Counted from the stretch's first letter, positions 17,146-26,205 are shown. The stretch: DNA of 64,000 nt from JAIQFL01 sp035295745 (GCA_035295745.1 DATGIL010000098.1:62001-126000); one strand, 5' to 3'. Numbers and translations: made by a program. The notes: generated by a model from the letters alone, not told the origin.

Positions 17146-19407
17146 TCATTGCAGGGTGACGGAATATCCCGCCGAACGGACAACCTTTTCAACCTCGGCG
17201 CGGGATTGCTCCTCCAAATTCAACGGCCAGCTCAAATGAAACACCGTTCCCCCTGGAAACTGCGAGACCTTTCTGCGCAGTTGCTCAAGCGATCGCGTTT
17301 CGTACTGCCCGACGGTGGCATAGAATTGGTCCCCCATGGGCATGAGGCGGACCTCAACCGGCGATTTGGACTGAGACAACCAACCCGTGACCTCTTGTTT
17401 GCACCAATTGCTGGTGCAGAGGGTGAGCAGACGATTCAAGCCGTCCTCCGGCAGCACCCAACCGTCCGCCTGCGCCAATGCGATCCGCAGAGCCCGTTCG
17501 AACTGGATGCCTTCCTGACCTTCAACGTCTTCCAGTTGTGACTCGCGTCCTTTCCACCAGGATCGAAAATACTCGAGCGTCTCCCACAGAGGCTTTTGCA
17601 CCGCCGGCGAACCGAACTGCCCCAAAACTTCCGCGGCGCCGCGCTTTACAGGAACTTTGGGACTCGACAGAAACTCCACCGCCAGCCGCTCGAGCGCCGG
17701 GCTGTATGCATTGCGATCCAAGGTGCGGAACTGGAAACCCATGTCGTAACACGCGGGCGCGCCCGCAGGTTTGCCGAAATCGGCGCGGAGCATCTTCTCT
17801 CCGTAGGCCGGATCGAACTGCAGATAATAGTAGACCAGCGGCCCGCCACAGTGCGGGAGCTTCTGCTGGTCGAGGTCTCCATCCCGCTTCGCCTGCGCCT
17901 TCTCCACGCGTTCGACGATATCGCCGGTAGCATACCGGACAATCAGCGCGTCCACGTATTGCCGGGACTCCAGGCGGCTGGCCAAAGCGTCGTTCAATTC
18001 CGGCAGGCGCCCCTCCTTCAACATCGACAGCGTGTTCATCGATAGATTGGCTTGCGGATGGGCAATCTCCGCGAGGATGATCCGCCGGCCTTCATCCGGG
18101 GCGAGTTCGTAGATACGGCGGACAGCTGTGTCTTCAAGCGGCGGATCGACGCGCGGCTCCGGCGGATGCGCGTAAATGGCGCGCAAAGCCGGCAGCATCG
18201 TTTGACTCTTGAGGAGACTCCAGCGGCTCGTCAAAAGGTCGCTTTGCATGCGGGACGGCAACTTGTGAAAGTCCGCCACCAGAGAAGAGGTCAACGCCGG
18301 CAGCCAAGGCGTCTCCGTGCCGCCGCCACGGGCCGCATCGAGCAGGGTATTCATCGAGACCGCTCGTGCTTCCGGCTGTTTGGCCGGCAGCGCGTCGACC
18401 AGGCGCGCAATGTACTCTTGACGCTTTTGCCGTTCGAGTTCGGCACGGCGGCGTGATTCGTTTCGCCAAGCCTCCTGCTTGCTGACGTCCTTCGGGAACG
18501 GGGCCATTGGACCATCGGCAGAGAGAAGTCCTGCAAGCTGCGAGAGCGTGTCGAGGTAGCGGTCCCAAACCGGCTGATCCGGTGCCGCCAATCGCGCCTC
18601 CATCAGGGGGAGCAACTGCCGCCGATAGGGCGAGCCCAGCACTCCCATGTAGAGCGCCCAGGAGCCGGCATCGTTTCCAGAATCCAGGTGGCGCACCAGT
18701 TCGATGGCCGCATCCGGACTCTCGAGAAACCGCAGGGTCCGTCCGGCGCGCTGACGGCGCTCGAGCGGTCCCGCATTCGGATCGGGAGGCGCATTTAGGA
18801 CTGCGCGGGCCTCGGCGATTTGTTCTTTCACCCAGGTCGACGGCGCCGGGACGATGTTCAACGTCAGGATCTCGGACACAAGCGGCACGGGATCGCCCCG
18901 GTCATGGGTCCGCAAAAACGACTCCGAGCGAGTGGGATCGGTCGTATGGGTGACGCGATGGCTCAGAATGGCGATCCGGTAACGACCCGGCTTGCGGAAC
19001 CGTACCCACTCATTCAAGGTCCTCTCGAAGGAGAATGGCTTCTCCGAAAGCAGCACCGGCCCGCCCGAGAGCCCGCCCATACCTCCGTCTTCGCCGGGAA
19101 GGCCGCGCAGAGGATCTTCGGTGAGATCCACGGGATCGACGAGAAACTCCTCGACGTAGTTCATGCGCCCGACGCGATCCTGGAGTCGTGTGTCTGCCAT
19201 GAATGCCTTGGGCTCTGTGGAGGTGAAGGTGAGTTGTAGCGGGATCAGATCTCCGGAGTAGAATTCGGACTTGGGTGCCGAGAGCTGAAAATTCACTGTA
19301 GCCGGCTGACTGGCATGCAAGGACTGCCATCGCGCCAGGAAGGCGTCCTGCGCGGCGGCAGGGGAGAGGCACCACAGCAACATCGCCGGGATCAAACGGA
19401 GGGTCAT
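17146..19407 (-). CDS. Secreted protein of unknown function, helical-repeat type
   Basis: 753 residues with a signal peptide (MTLRLIPAMLLWCLSPAAA). The N-terminal 180 residues look like a beta-sandwich (FQLSAPKSEFYSGDLIPLQL, then RYRIAILSHRV). From about residue 195 the chain is mostly alpha-helical with HEAT-like spacing (RTLRFLESPDAAIELVRHLD, VKRGAAEVLGQFGSPAVQKP). I do not recognise a named family. Similar long secreted proteins with HEAT repeats are frequent in Acidobacteriota. It is convergent with the FecR gene and divergent from the membrane-fusion gene. Confidence 0.7.
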   Translation of the reverse strand: MTLRLIPAMLLWCLSPAAAQDAFLARWQSLHASQPATVNFQLSAPKSEFYSGDLIPLQLTFTSTEPKAFMADTRLQDRVGRMNYVEEFLVDPVDLTEDPLRGLPGEDGGMGGLSGGPVLLSEKPFSFERTLNEWVRFRKPGRYRIAILSHRVTHTTDPTRSESFLRTHDRGDPVPLVSEILTLNIVPAPSTWVKEQIAEARAVLNAPPDPNAGPLERRQRAGRTLRFLESPDAAIELVRHLDSGNDAGSWALYMGVLGSPYRRQLLPLMEARLAAPDQPVWDRYLDTLSQLAGLLSADGPMAPFPKDVSKQEAWRNESRRRAELERQKRQEYIARLVDALPAKQPEARAVSMNTLLDAARGGGTETPWLPALTSSLVADFHKLPSRMQSDLLTSRWSLLKSQTMLPALRAIYAHPPEPRVDPPLEDTAVRRIYELAPDEGRRIILAEIAHPQANLSMNTLSMLKEGRLPELNDALASRLESRQYVDALIVRYATGDIVERVEKAQAKRDGDLDQQKLPHCGGPLVYYYLQFDPAYGEKMLRADFGKPAGAPACYDMGFQFRTLDRNAYSPALERLAVEFLSSPKVPVKRGAAEVLGQFGSPAVQKPLWETLEYFRSWWKGRESQLEDVEGQEGIQFERALRIALAQADGWVLPEDGLNRLLTLCTSNWCKQEVTGWLSQSKSPVEVRLMPMGDQFYATVGQYETRSLEQLRRKVSQFPGGTVFHLSWPLNLEEQSRAEVEKVVRSAGYSVTLQ

Positions 19408-19557
19408 GTGGGTCCTTTTGTTAAGACACCGTTTATCGCCAGGCGGTTCCGGCGAGTTGATCTCACTGTACTCCCGAGCCGCCGCGATTGCACTCGTGAG
19501 TGCTATGCCGGCAGCATCTTCGCCTGCGCTTTACCAGCCTGTCCTACAATGAAATAG

Positions 19558-20550
19558 ATGCGGGGAAAGTGGGTGTTCATCTCCGTTCTGGCTGTGTGTC
19601 TGGGTGTTGGCGGTGCCGCTTTTTCCGCCCGACGCAGGCGTGTAGCGCCGGAAACTGCGGGGCGGAACCCGGGCGCGGCAGCGATCGCCAATCCGGAGAT
19701 CTCGCTCAACGGTGTGATTCGTCCGCAGCACTTCACGGGAGTTGGCTCCGCAATCGAGGGCAACATCGACGCATTCATGGCGAATGTCGGCGACGAGGTC
19801 TTTCAAGGGCAAGTGCTGGCGCGCATTGGCGCGGCGGGGCTGGAAAGTGAGAGGGAAGCTGCCGCTCATGCCGTGGAATACGCGCAAGACCAGGTGAGCC
19901 GGGCGGAAGCAGGCATTAATGCCGCGCGAATGGAAGCATCGCGCGCGACCGCGGACGAGGCTCGCGCACGCATGGCGCTCGATCGCGCGCAAAAAGTCTA
20001 CGAACGCCAGAAGACGCTGCACGCCGCCGGCGCTACTCCGCGCCTCACCTTCGAAAAGGCTGAGCAGGACTACGAGGCCGCACAGAAGGAAGAGGACATC
20101 ATGGAGAAGGGCGCCCAAGGCGCCAGCAGCAACGTTCAGGCGGCCATCGACACCTTGAACTCGGCGAAGAAGGTCCTGGCGGAGAAGAGCCAGCAACTCG
20201 AGGACGCACAGGGGGCTTTCGAATCGGCGGAAGTCCGCGCTCCGGTGGATGGCCTGATTGTGAGCCGCAAGGGCGACGTGGGCAAACCGGTGCAGGAATC
20301 GGGCGATCAGTTGTTTCAGATCGCGACCGACCTCTACGCTTTAGAGGTGCCCATAGAGCCGCAGGCCGACGTGCTGAAACGACTGCATCCGGGGCAGCCG
20401 GCGCTCGTGGTGGTGCTCGATCTGCAGACCGGCGGCATGCCTGGCAGTGTGAAAGAGATCAAAGACACGCAGGCAATCATTGAATTCACCAGCACGCTCC
20501 CGGCGATTCGTCCGGGCATGCGCGCGGACGTACGGCTGAAGCTGGAATAG
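19558..20550 (+). CDS. HlyD-family periplasmic adaptor (membrane fusion) protein
   Basis: 330 residues: an N-terminal membrane anchor (WVFISVLAVCLGVGGAAF), a split lipoyl domain (GVGSAIEGNIDAFMANVGDE and AEVRAPVDGLIVSRKGDVGK), a long alpha-hairpin (about 95-225) rich in Ala, Glu and Arg, and a short beta-barrel end. Adaptors of this type bridge an inner-membrane transporter to an outer-membrane channel. Neither partner is encoded nearby; the ADOP permeases in this window are possible but unproven partners. Confidence 0.85.
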   Translation: MRGKWVFISVLAVCLGVGGAAFSARRRRVAPETAGRNPGAAAIANPEISLNGVIRPQHFTGVGSAIEGNIDAFMANVGDEVFQGQVLARIGAAGLESEREAAAHAVEYAQDQVSRAEAGINAARMEASRATADEARARMALDRAQKVYERQKTLHAAGATPRLTFEKAEQDYEAAQKEEDIMEKGAQGASSNVQAAIDTLNSAKKVLAEKSQQLEDAQGAFESAEVRAPVDGLIVSRKGDVGKPVQESGDQLFQIATDLYALEVPIEPQADVLKRLHPGQPALVVVLDLQTGGMPGSVKEIKDTQAIIEFTSTLPAIRPGMRADVRLKLE

Positions 20551-20564
20551 CGTCGCACAGATCT

Positions 20565-20582
20565 CGCATCCCTTAGGATGCG
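20565..20582. other. Small hairpin before fumarase gene
   Basis: CGCATCC, loop CTTA, GGATGCG: a 7-bp stem between the adaptor stop codon and the fumarase gene. Its right arm contains the TAGGA that would serve as ribosome site for the ATG at 20585. It could be a weak terminator of the adaptor gene or could limit translation from that ATG. No T-tract follows. Confidence 0.4.
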
Positions 20583-20584
20583 CG

Positions 20585-22138
20585 ATGCCTTACAATAGAG
20601 GTGTTCCGGATATCAATATGGAATTCCTCGCGACCAGTCTGCTTGAACTCATCACGCAGACCTCTACCAACCTTCCGCCCGATGTGCGAGCTGCTATGTC
20701 GCTTACGGCGAGTGATGAAACGCCGGGGACGCAGTCCTCGCAGGCCCTCAATATTATTCTCTCCAACGTCGATATGGCGGTGGACGACGAAGGGCCGATC
20801 TGCCAGGACACCGGGATGCCGACGTTCTTCGTGCACACTCCAGTGGGCGTCAATCAGATCCGCATCAAGGCAGCGATTCTCGAGGCGGTGGCGCAAGCGA
20901 CCAGGCTGGGCAAGCTCCGTCCGAATTCGGTGGACTCGCTCACGGGAAAGAACACTGGCGACAATCTGGGACCGGAGACGCCCGTAGTCCACTTCGAGCA
21001 GTGGGAAGAGGACGAGATCGAAGTACGTCTGGTCCTCAAAGGTGGAGGCTGCGAGAACAAGAATATTCAGTACTCGGTGCCCTGCAATCTTGACCACCTG
21101 GGGCGTGCGGACCGCAATCTGGAGGGCGTCCGGAAATGCCTCCTGCATGCGGTGTGGCAGGCGCAGGGGCAGGGATGTTCGCCGGGAGCGCTCGGCGTCT
21201 GCATCGGCAGCGATCGGGCGCATGGCTACGAATTGGCGAAACAGCAACTGCTGCGCACCTTGGACGATGTGAATCCGAATCCCACTCTGGCGAAGCTGGA
21301 GGCGGAGATTCTGGAGGAGGCGAATCGTCTGGGCGTGGGCGCTATGGGGTTCGGCGGAAAGGCGTCACTGATCGGGTGCAAGATCACGGCGGCGAATCGT
21401 CTGCCGGCGAGCTACTTCGTTTCCGTCGCATACGATTGCTGGGCGTTCCGGCGGCTGGGCGTTCGTCTGGACGCTGTTAACGGCGCCATTACGCAGTGGC
21501 TGTATCGCGATCCCGCGCGTCCAGTGGAGCGCATGGCGCGGGGCGAGGGCTTTCCGCTGACGGGCCGCGAAGTGGTTCTGACGCCGCCTCTCACCGAAGA
21601 ACAGATGCGGGCCTTGAAAGTGGGCGACGTGGTTCTGATCAGCGGCGAGATGTACACGGGCCGCGACAACGTGCACGCCTACCTGATGAAGAATCCTCCG
21701 CCGGTGGATCTGCATGGCGCGGCGCTGTATCACTGCGGTCCTGTGATGCTGAGGGAAGGCGAGCAGTGGACGGTCAAGGCGGCGGGTCCGACGACCAGTA
21801 TCCGCGAGGAACCGTACCAGGCTGACGTGATCAAGAGGTATGGGGTCCGGGCGGTGATCGGCAAGGGCGGCATGGGGCCGAAAACGCTGGCCGCGCTGAA
21901 GGAAGCGGGCGCGGTCTACTTGAACGGCATCGGCGGTGCGGCGCAGTATTATGCGCGCACGGTGGAACGCGTGCTGGGCGTGCACCTGATGGAGTTCGGC
22001 ATTCCGGAAGCGATGTGGCATCTGCGAGTGAAGAACTTCGCCGCGATTGTCACGATGGATGCGCACGGAAATAGTCTGCACGCGGACGTGGAGACGAGCA
22101 CCGGAGCGGTTCTGGAAGAGTTGGGAACGCGGGCATGA
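20585..22138 (+). CDS. Class I (iron-sulfur) fumarate hydratase
   Basis: 517 residues, the fused alpha and beta form of the oxygen-sensitive [4Fe-4S] fumarase that interconverts fumarate and malate in the TCA cycle. Three cluster cysteines are visible in GPICQDTG, GGGCENKN and GVCIGSDRAHGYE (with GCSPGALG before it). The beta-domain carries GDVVLISGEMYTGRD, GPTTSIREEPYQ and VIGKGGMGPKT. An in-frame ATG at 20618 (MEFLATSLLELI) is a good alternative start, especially as the upstream ATG has its ribosome site inside a hairpin. No neighbouring TCA genes. Confidence 0.93.
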   Translation: MPYNRGVPDINMEFLATSLLELITQTSTNLPPDVRAAMSLTASDETPGTQSSQALNIILSNVDMAVDDEGPICQDTGMPTFFVHTPVGVNQIRIKAAILEAVAQATRLGKLRPNSVDSLTGKNTGDNLGPETPVVHFEQWEEDEIEVRLVLKGGGCENKNIQYSVPCNLDHLGRADRNLEGVRKCLLHAVWQAQGQGCSPGALGVCIGSDRAHGYELAKQQLLRTLDDVNPNPTLAKLEAEILEEANRLGVGAMGFGGKASLIGCKITAANRLPASYFVSVAYDCWAFRRLGVRLDAVNGAITQWLYRDPARPVERMARGEGFPLTGREVVLTPPLTEEQMRALKVGDVVLISGEMYTGRDNVHAYLMKNPPPVDLHGAALYHCGPVMLREGEQWTVKAAGPTTSIREEPYQADVIKRYGVRAVIGKGGMGPKTLAALKEAGAVYLNGIGGAAQYYARTVERVLGVHLMEFGIPEAMWHLRVKNFAAIVTMDAHGNSLHADVETSTGAVLEELGTRA

Positions 22139-22221
22139 GGATCGCGTTGCGGGCGCCCGATTAGAAACGCTACACTGAAGGCTGATTGCGTGCCGCACGG
22201 TACGCGGTCGTGCCTCTTCAT

Positions 22222-22295
22222 TCCCCGGTCGTCTAATGGTAGGACAGCGGCCTTTGGAGCCGTGAATCGTGGTTCGAATCCATGCCGGGGAGCCA
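22222..22295 (+). tRNA. tRNA-Gln (anticodon TTG)
   Basis: 74 nt with encoded CCA. Acceptor stem TCCCCGG pairs with CCGGGGA. The D arm is GTCTAATGGTAGGAC, the anticodon arm GCGGC-CTTTGGA-GCCGT puts TTG at 34-36, and the T arm is CGTGG-TTCGAAT-CCATG. The accessory zone with toxin genes begins right behind it, and tRNA 3' ends are common integration sites, but no clear attachment duplication or integrase was found. Confidence 0.95.
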
Positions 22296-22913
22296 TAGCG
22301 TTCCGTTATCAACTACAGGCCGCGAAATTCTTGACAACAAAGCCCTTCCGTCTGGCCCCGTTATCCGCCACATTCCGCAGGTTTTCGCGGTCGGCGGGCC
22401 TCTCACCGGTTTGACGCGAGATGTGCAGCGGGGGCGCGGCCAACCGCCGGGGTTCAGGCCGGAGTCCAAGGTTTTTGCTGCGAACTCTCCGGTTTCTCCG
22501 GTTGACAGGGTGGCCTTTGTTGACGGCCCTTTCCAACGCGGCGGCCCAAAGACCCAAACGGCGGATTTGTTCAACTTGACCGGCACAGAACCACCAACGC
22601 CAGGCGATTCCCCCCGCGCGGCTGTCTTCAGGCTGGCTGGTCCCGATTAGACTCCCGAAAGGTGCGCTCCGGTGAAAAACGCAGCTGAGGATCTTCCAAG
22701 TCGCCCACTACCCAGCCCCGGTCCAAGAACCGGTTAAAACGTTCGCAGGCTGTTTCCGGAATGAGAGCGCAGCCGTGGTAAGCGGCCAGATTGCATGAAG
22801 CTGGTCCCTGGCCACCGCGTCGGCCATTTCCATGCAAACGGGATCGGCGGAACACCATGATCGCGGTGCCAGACGTCAGCAGATACCAGGTCGAGGGGCG
22901 CAAGACACGTCGT
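22296..22913. other. Non-coding stretch behind tRNA-Gln
   Basis: About 620 bp with no convincing gene; frames here lack starts, motifs and coding-like composition. It contains an inverted copy (22517-22537) of a 21-bp motif of the form GTTGRACGG-N2-CCGTCAAC that recurs at 24974 and 25245. The region may be the scar of past insertions. Confidence 0.4.
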
Positions 22914-24752
22914 TTACGCCATGCCTTCGATCCGTCGGCGGCAGAGGTCAATCACCTCCACTGTCATCTGCCGCGTCTCATCGCTCAATTGGATGGCCTT
23001 CGGTACTGCGATCCCGTCGAGCGCTCCGCGCAGCCGCTGCACAACCTCATCCACCGCGCCTTCCGCGTCGCCGGCGCGCAGACCAGCGGTCGTCGCCAAT
23101 GCCTGGAAATCAGCGCGACGGAGGTTATCATCCTTGCCGTTGAGCTTGAGCGCGAGGCGGTCATGTTTCAGCTTCGGGAAGACACGTGTCGTCACGGCAT
23201 CGTAAAGCGGGGCCAGCCGCACGGTGCGGAACTGCCTGTCGCCCGGCTGGGCGATCTTGAGCAGCGCCATGTTTTTGAGATGCATGTCGCCGTCGGCGAT
23301 CAGCCAGGCGAAGAGCGCGCGCTTCACGATGATGAGCAGATCCTCTTCGGGGGCCGTGGACAGCGGCCGGACGGCGCGCGCGACGCGCTCCATGGTGCCG
23401 TCGTACTTCGCGCTCGTCGGCAGATCCAGAACGGAGCACATGTCTTCCAACGCCACGAACCGCGTGTCGTCATTGCTCTCGCGGATATCGAAGCGCTCGA
23501 CAAGGAGCGCCGGCGGCATCCTGTCCGGCATGGCGACAAGCGCGGTCGCCGGCGCTTCGAAGCCGGCCGCCCGGCCGAGTTCCATCGCCATCCACTCCAC
23601 GACCGGCAGTGCGTCGTAGCCGCTGGTGCCGGCAGGTTTGAGGATATGGGTGAAGGGCTTTCCGGTCGCGGGCGAGAGAACGCCCTTTTCATCAAGGTAC
23701 ATGGGCGCCTTGATCTGCACGCCCGAAAGGCGCGGCGTATCCGCGCGCGCGTAAATCTGCGCGAGGGTGCGCTCGAAGTTCTTCTCGATTTCGCCCCGGC
23801 CGGGTCCTTCGTAAACGCCGGTAAAGACGCCGCCTTTGGTATAACCAGCCAGCGGCCTCAGGAGGACGTCCTGCGGTAGTCGCCTGAGCTCCGCCTCCTG
23901 TTCAACAATCGTGATATTGGACGTGTAGCGCTTCCCAGACCGCAGCAGCGCGCGCTCGTCCTTGTCCTGGAGAACCTGCTCCAGCCAGCCTTCCGGCAGC
24001 AGCGAGACGATGAACGGCGGCAGTCTGCCGGGCGTCGTCTGCCGAATGAGCGGCGGCCCGTCGCTCTCGCCCCGCTTCCAGCGCCACTCGAAGCCGTCGT
24101 GAATCAGGTGCCCCAGAGGCACGCCGTGCCAGGCGACAATCAGATCCAGCGCCGCCTCGTTCTTCGCGGGCGCAGCGCTCGGCCGTCGCAGAAGGTAGCG
24201 CTCCGCCGCCTCCCCCTCGCGATACCACTCGTTTTCGCGCGCCAGTGTCCAGACCGCATCGGCCGCTCCCTGTGCCGAGCCATATTCCTCGATCAGGCGC
24301 GCAGCAAGCGAGACCCGCATGTCGTCGTTGATCGATGCCGCGTGCTCACTGCGCAGACGGAATGCCTCAAGGAAGCGCTGGCGGATTGATGAGACGGCAA
24401 TCCGGAACTCGCCCATGCCGTCGTCGATGACGCCCTCGCCGACAGATGGATGCGCGGGGGCCTCGTTCTGGATGATTTCCAGCGCACGGATGCGGGTGCG
24501 TTGCTTGCGCCTGGCGCTCAGGAAGAGGCGTCCGTCCGGGGTTGGCCCGAGCAGGACGGCGCTCGCGGCCGACAGGTAAGCTTGGGGGTACAGATATTTA
24601 GCGATGCGGACGGCGTGCCGGAGGACGGTGGTTTCGATGTCGTCATCCGCGTCGACGTAGATGCCGCGCATGAGCTGTATGAGTTTCCCGGTCTCGGCGC
24701 GGTAGTGGCTGCGGGTTTTGTCGATCGTTTCGCCAACGAGGTGTAGCGCCAT
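22914..24752 (-). CDS. AbiEi-like / HipA-like fusion kinase toxin
   Basis: 612 residues. Residues 1-130 resemble the AbiEi antitoxin N-terminal module (ETGKLIQLMRGIYVDADD, then YLSAASAVLLG). The rest is a HipA-type kinase: SGVQIKAPM (343-351), FTHILKPAG (367-375), the catalytic loop ADGDMHLKN (Asp489, Asn494) and the metal Asp518 in PLYDAVT. All key catalytic residues are present, so kinase activity is plausible. HipA kinases phosphorylate aminoacyl-tRNA synthetases, classically GltX, to cause dormancy. No separate HipB gene lies next to it; the N-terminal domain probably supplies DNA binding and self-control (inference). Two operator-like repeats precede the start. Confidence 0.88.
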   Translation of the reverse strand: MALHLVGETIDKTRSHYRAETGKLIQLMRGIYVDADDDIETTVLRHAVRIAKYLYPQAYLSAASAVLLGPTPDGRLFLSARRKQRTRIRALEIIQNEAPAHPSVGEGVIDDGMGEFRIAVSSIRQRFLEAFRLRSEHAASINDDMRVSLAARLIEEYGSAQGAADAVWTLARENEWYREGEAAERYLLRRPSAAPAKNEAALDLIVAWHGVPLGHLIHDGFEWRWKRGESDGPPLIRQTTPGRLPPFIVSLLPEGWLEQVLQDKDERALLRSGKRYTSNITIVEQEAELRRLPQDVLLRPLAGYTKGGVFTGVYEGPGRGEIEKNFERTLAQIYARADTPRLSGVQIKAPMYLDEKGVLSPATGKPFTHILKPAGTSGYDALPVVEWMAMELGRAAGFEAPATALVAMPDRMPPALLVERFDIRESNDDTRFVALEDMCSVLDLPTSAKYDGTMERVARAVRPLSTAPEEDLLIIVKRALFAWLIADGDMHLKNMALLKIAQPGDRQFRTVRLAPLYDAVTTRVFPKLKHDRLALKLNGKDDNLRRADFQALATTAGLRAGDAEGAVDEVVQRLRGALDGIAVPKAIQLSDETRQMTVEVIDLCRRRIEGMA

Positions 24753-24754
24753 GC

Positions 24755-24849
24755 TAATCTTTCCGTACTTCAGGTACGACTAAGTTAGCATTGGCAATCG
24801 CCCGTTACAAATAGAAATCCAACTTTCCCGCACCTCAAGTACGGGAAAG
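24755..24849 (-). promoter_or_regulatory. Paired operator-like repeats upstream of hipA-like gene
   Basis: Two related sites in the 100 bp ahead of the start codon. Site 1 (24757-24778) contains CTTTCCGTACTTCAGGTAC; site 2 (24823-24849) is an inverted repeat with arms CTTTCCCG and CGGGAAAG around CACCTCAAGTA. On the minus strand site 2 reads CTTTCCCGTACTTGAGGT, so both share CTTTCC-GTACTT-AGGT. In addition ATGCTAA at the start codon pairs with TTAGCAT at 24785-24791. This pattern suits autoregulation by the AbiEi-like domain. Confidence 0.6.
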
Positions 24850-24907
24850 ATAGCCAGCTGGGCCTGTCAACTTGGGTTTCAACTTTCGCGTGGTATCGCC
24901 ACCGGTT

Positions 24908-24971
24908 CGCCATTTGTTTTCAATAACTTGAAAATCCGCGAGAGGGTTTTATTCCAATGTTTTTGGGGAGC
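24908..24971. repeat. 64-bp direct repeat, left copy
   Basis: Aligns without gaps to 27470-27533 at 51 of 64 positions (80%). Shared blocks include TTTTCAA, GCGAGAG and TATTCCA. The two copies flank the toxin-antitoxin-chaperone genes. The right end of this copy touches a 21-bp palindromic motif at 24974. Confidence 0.7.
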
Positions 24972-24973
24972 AC

Positions 24974-25375
24974 GTTGGACGGGTCCGTCAACAAGTTTTG
25001 CTATCCTCGTAAGTTACTGAAACGTCGACATCTATGACTCTGCGCAGAAATCATGCCGGAGCCCCAAAAAGGCCAAAAAAGCGGCGAAAACGGATGGATG
25101 CGCGCTGGCCTTCATATAAATCCGATTTATGCGGTTGACAGCGTCGTGTCCCCGGTCATGCTACGAAACTGAAACTCATAGCACGAACACGTAGAAAATC
25201 GGGCGTTCCGCGTCGGTTTCGCACTTCTCGACCGCTGGGGGCGTGTTGAACGGAGCCGTCAACAAACGAAAGCTGTCAACTAGTTTCCACATTTCATCTT
25301 TGATGACCGCGTAGGATTCGAACTGCGATTAACAACTGGATGCCTGGGCGGCCACATTGGACGGGTCGAGAACAA
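24974..25375. repeat. Recurrent 21-bp palindromic motif (three copies)
   Basis: Copies at 24974-24994 and 25245-25265 follow GTTGRACGGRKCCGTCAACA and agree at 18 of 21 positions. A degenerate third copy lies at 25356-25375 and an inverted one at 22517-22537. The core GTTG-ACGG / CCGTCAAC is palindromic. All four copies lie in the gene-poor part of the accessory zone. Their role is unknown. Confidence 0.55.
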
Positions 25376-25714
25376 GCGCAATCATTTCCGTCACTTGCAT
25401 CTGCATTGCGCGCGGCCCGAGCAGAATTCCAAGTGACGAACGGTGCAAGAGGATACAATGATTATCTCGGCCCGACGGCTCTGCGATTCGTTCCGAGAAC
25501 ACGCTTGGTGATGCCAGTCATCCCTCGTCGTTTTCGGAGTACCGGATGACCGCATCATGCTGATTCACCGGCGCTTAATGGTTCCTTTCTCCTTGAGGAT
25601 CGTTGCCTTTGTCAATCCGGGCTGTTTCGATGTCAAGCACGATAGTTGTAGTTTTTTCAACAGCTTAGGGTATTGCAGGCCGCTTAGAGTATTGCTCGCA
25701 GTGGGATCATATGA
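24995..25714. other. Gene-poor stretch upstream of TAC module
   Basis: About 720 bp without a supported gene. The composition is more AT-rich than the surrounding DNA. The frame at 25340-25549 (69 codons) has no motif. The 21-bp motif copies at 25245 and 25356 are the only structure noticed. Confidence 0.4.
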
Positions 25715-25891
25715 TACCGTATAGGTGGGACGGATGAGCGCCCTCAGCGGGAAGGACCTCCGAGAGCGCTGGATTGCAATGCCGATAGGCTGGACGAGAG
25801 GGGACATTTCGCAAATTACTCATCGAAGCAGCGCGATGAGGTCCTCAAGAAGGGGTATCTTGGCCGCTATCCGCCGGATCAGGCGATCAAG

Positions 25892-26188
25892 ATGGCAAGG
25901 CTGCAGGCAGAACAGGGTCATGGGTGTCGTACGCCAAAGTTCAACGACGAAATCCGCGAGCACTTCAGCTTGGTCGGCGCGGAAGTTGGTGACATGCTTC
26001 TCAAGATCCTTGACGAGACCCCGCCAGAATCTTATGAGCCACCATTTAAACTCAATGAACCTCCAGGATGTCCGTTCATATTCCGAAGCTCGGTTCTGGG
26101 GTGCGAAGTCTTTTTCAAGTTTCAGATCGTCGGTACGGCCAAGAAGCCACAAGTTCTATTCTGGTCTTGCCATCCTCCCCTGTACTGA
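25892..26188 (+). CDS. Putative small toxin of a toxin-antitoxin-chaperone module
   Basis: 98 residues from the ATG at 25892. The C-terminal half has a RelE-like beta pattern (FIFRSSVLGCEVFFKFQI, PQVLFWSCHPPLY); I do not recognise MqsR signatures. The gene ends 17 bp before the MqsA-like antitoxin gene, giving the toxin-first order of mqsRA and higBA. The same frame is open and coding-like back to 25715 (for example RDEVLKKGYLGRYPPDQAIK) but holds no ATG, GTG or TTG before 25892. The true start may therefore be non-canonical, or the 5' end may carry a frameshift from a frame beginning near 25735. The toxin role is inferred from position and fold pattern only. Confidence 0.6.
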   Translation: MARLQAEQGHGCRTPKFNDEIREHFSLVGAEVGDMLLKILDETPPESYEPPFKLNEPPGCPFIFRSSVLGCEVFFKFQIVGTAKKPQVLFWSCHPPLY

Positions 26189-26205
26189 ATCAAGAGAGAA
26201 GAATC

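Noticed and set aside
22628..22951. 107-codon minus frame behind the hipA-like gene
   Set aside because: No recognisable motif or ribosome site; overlaps the end of the hipA-like gene in another frame.
25340..25549. 69-codon plus frame before the TAC module
   Set aside because: Contains the degenerate 21-bp motif and has no support as a protein.
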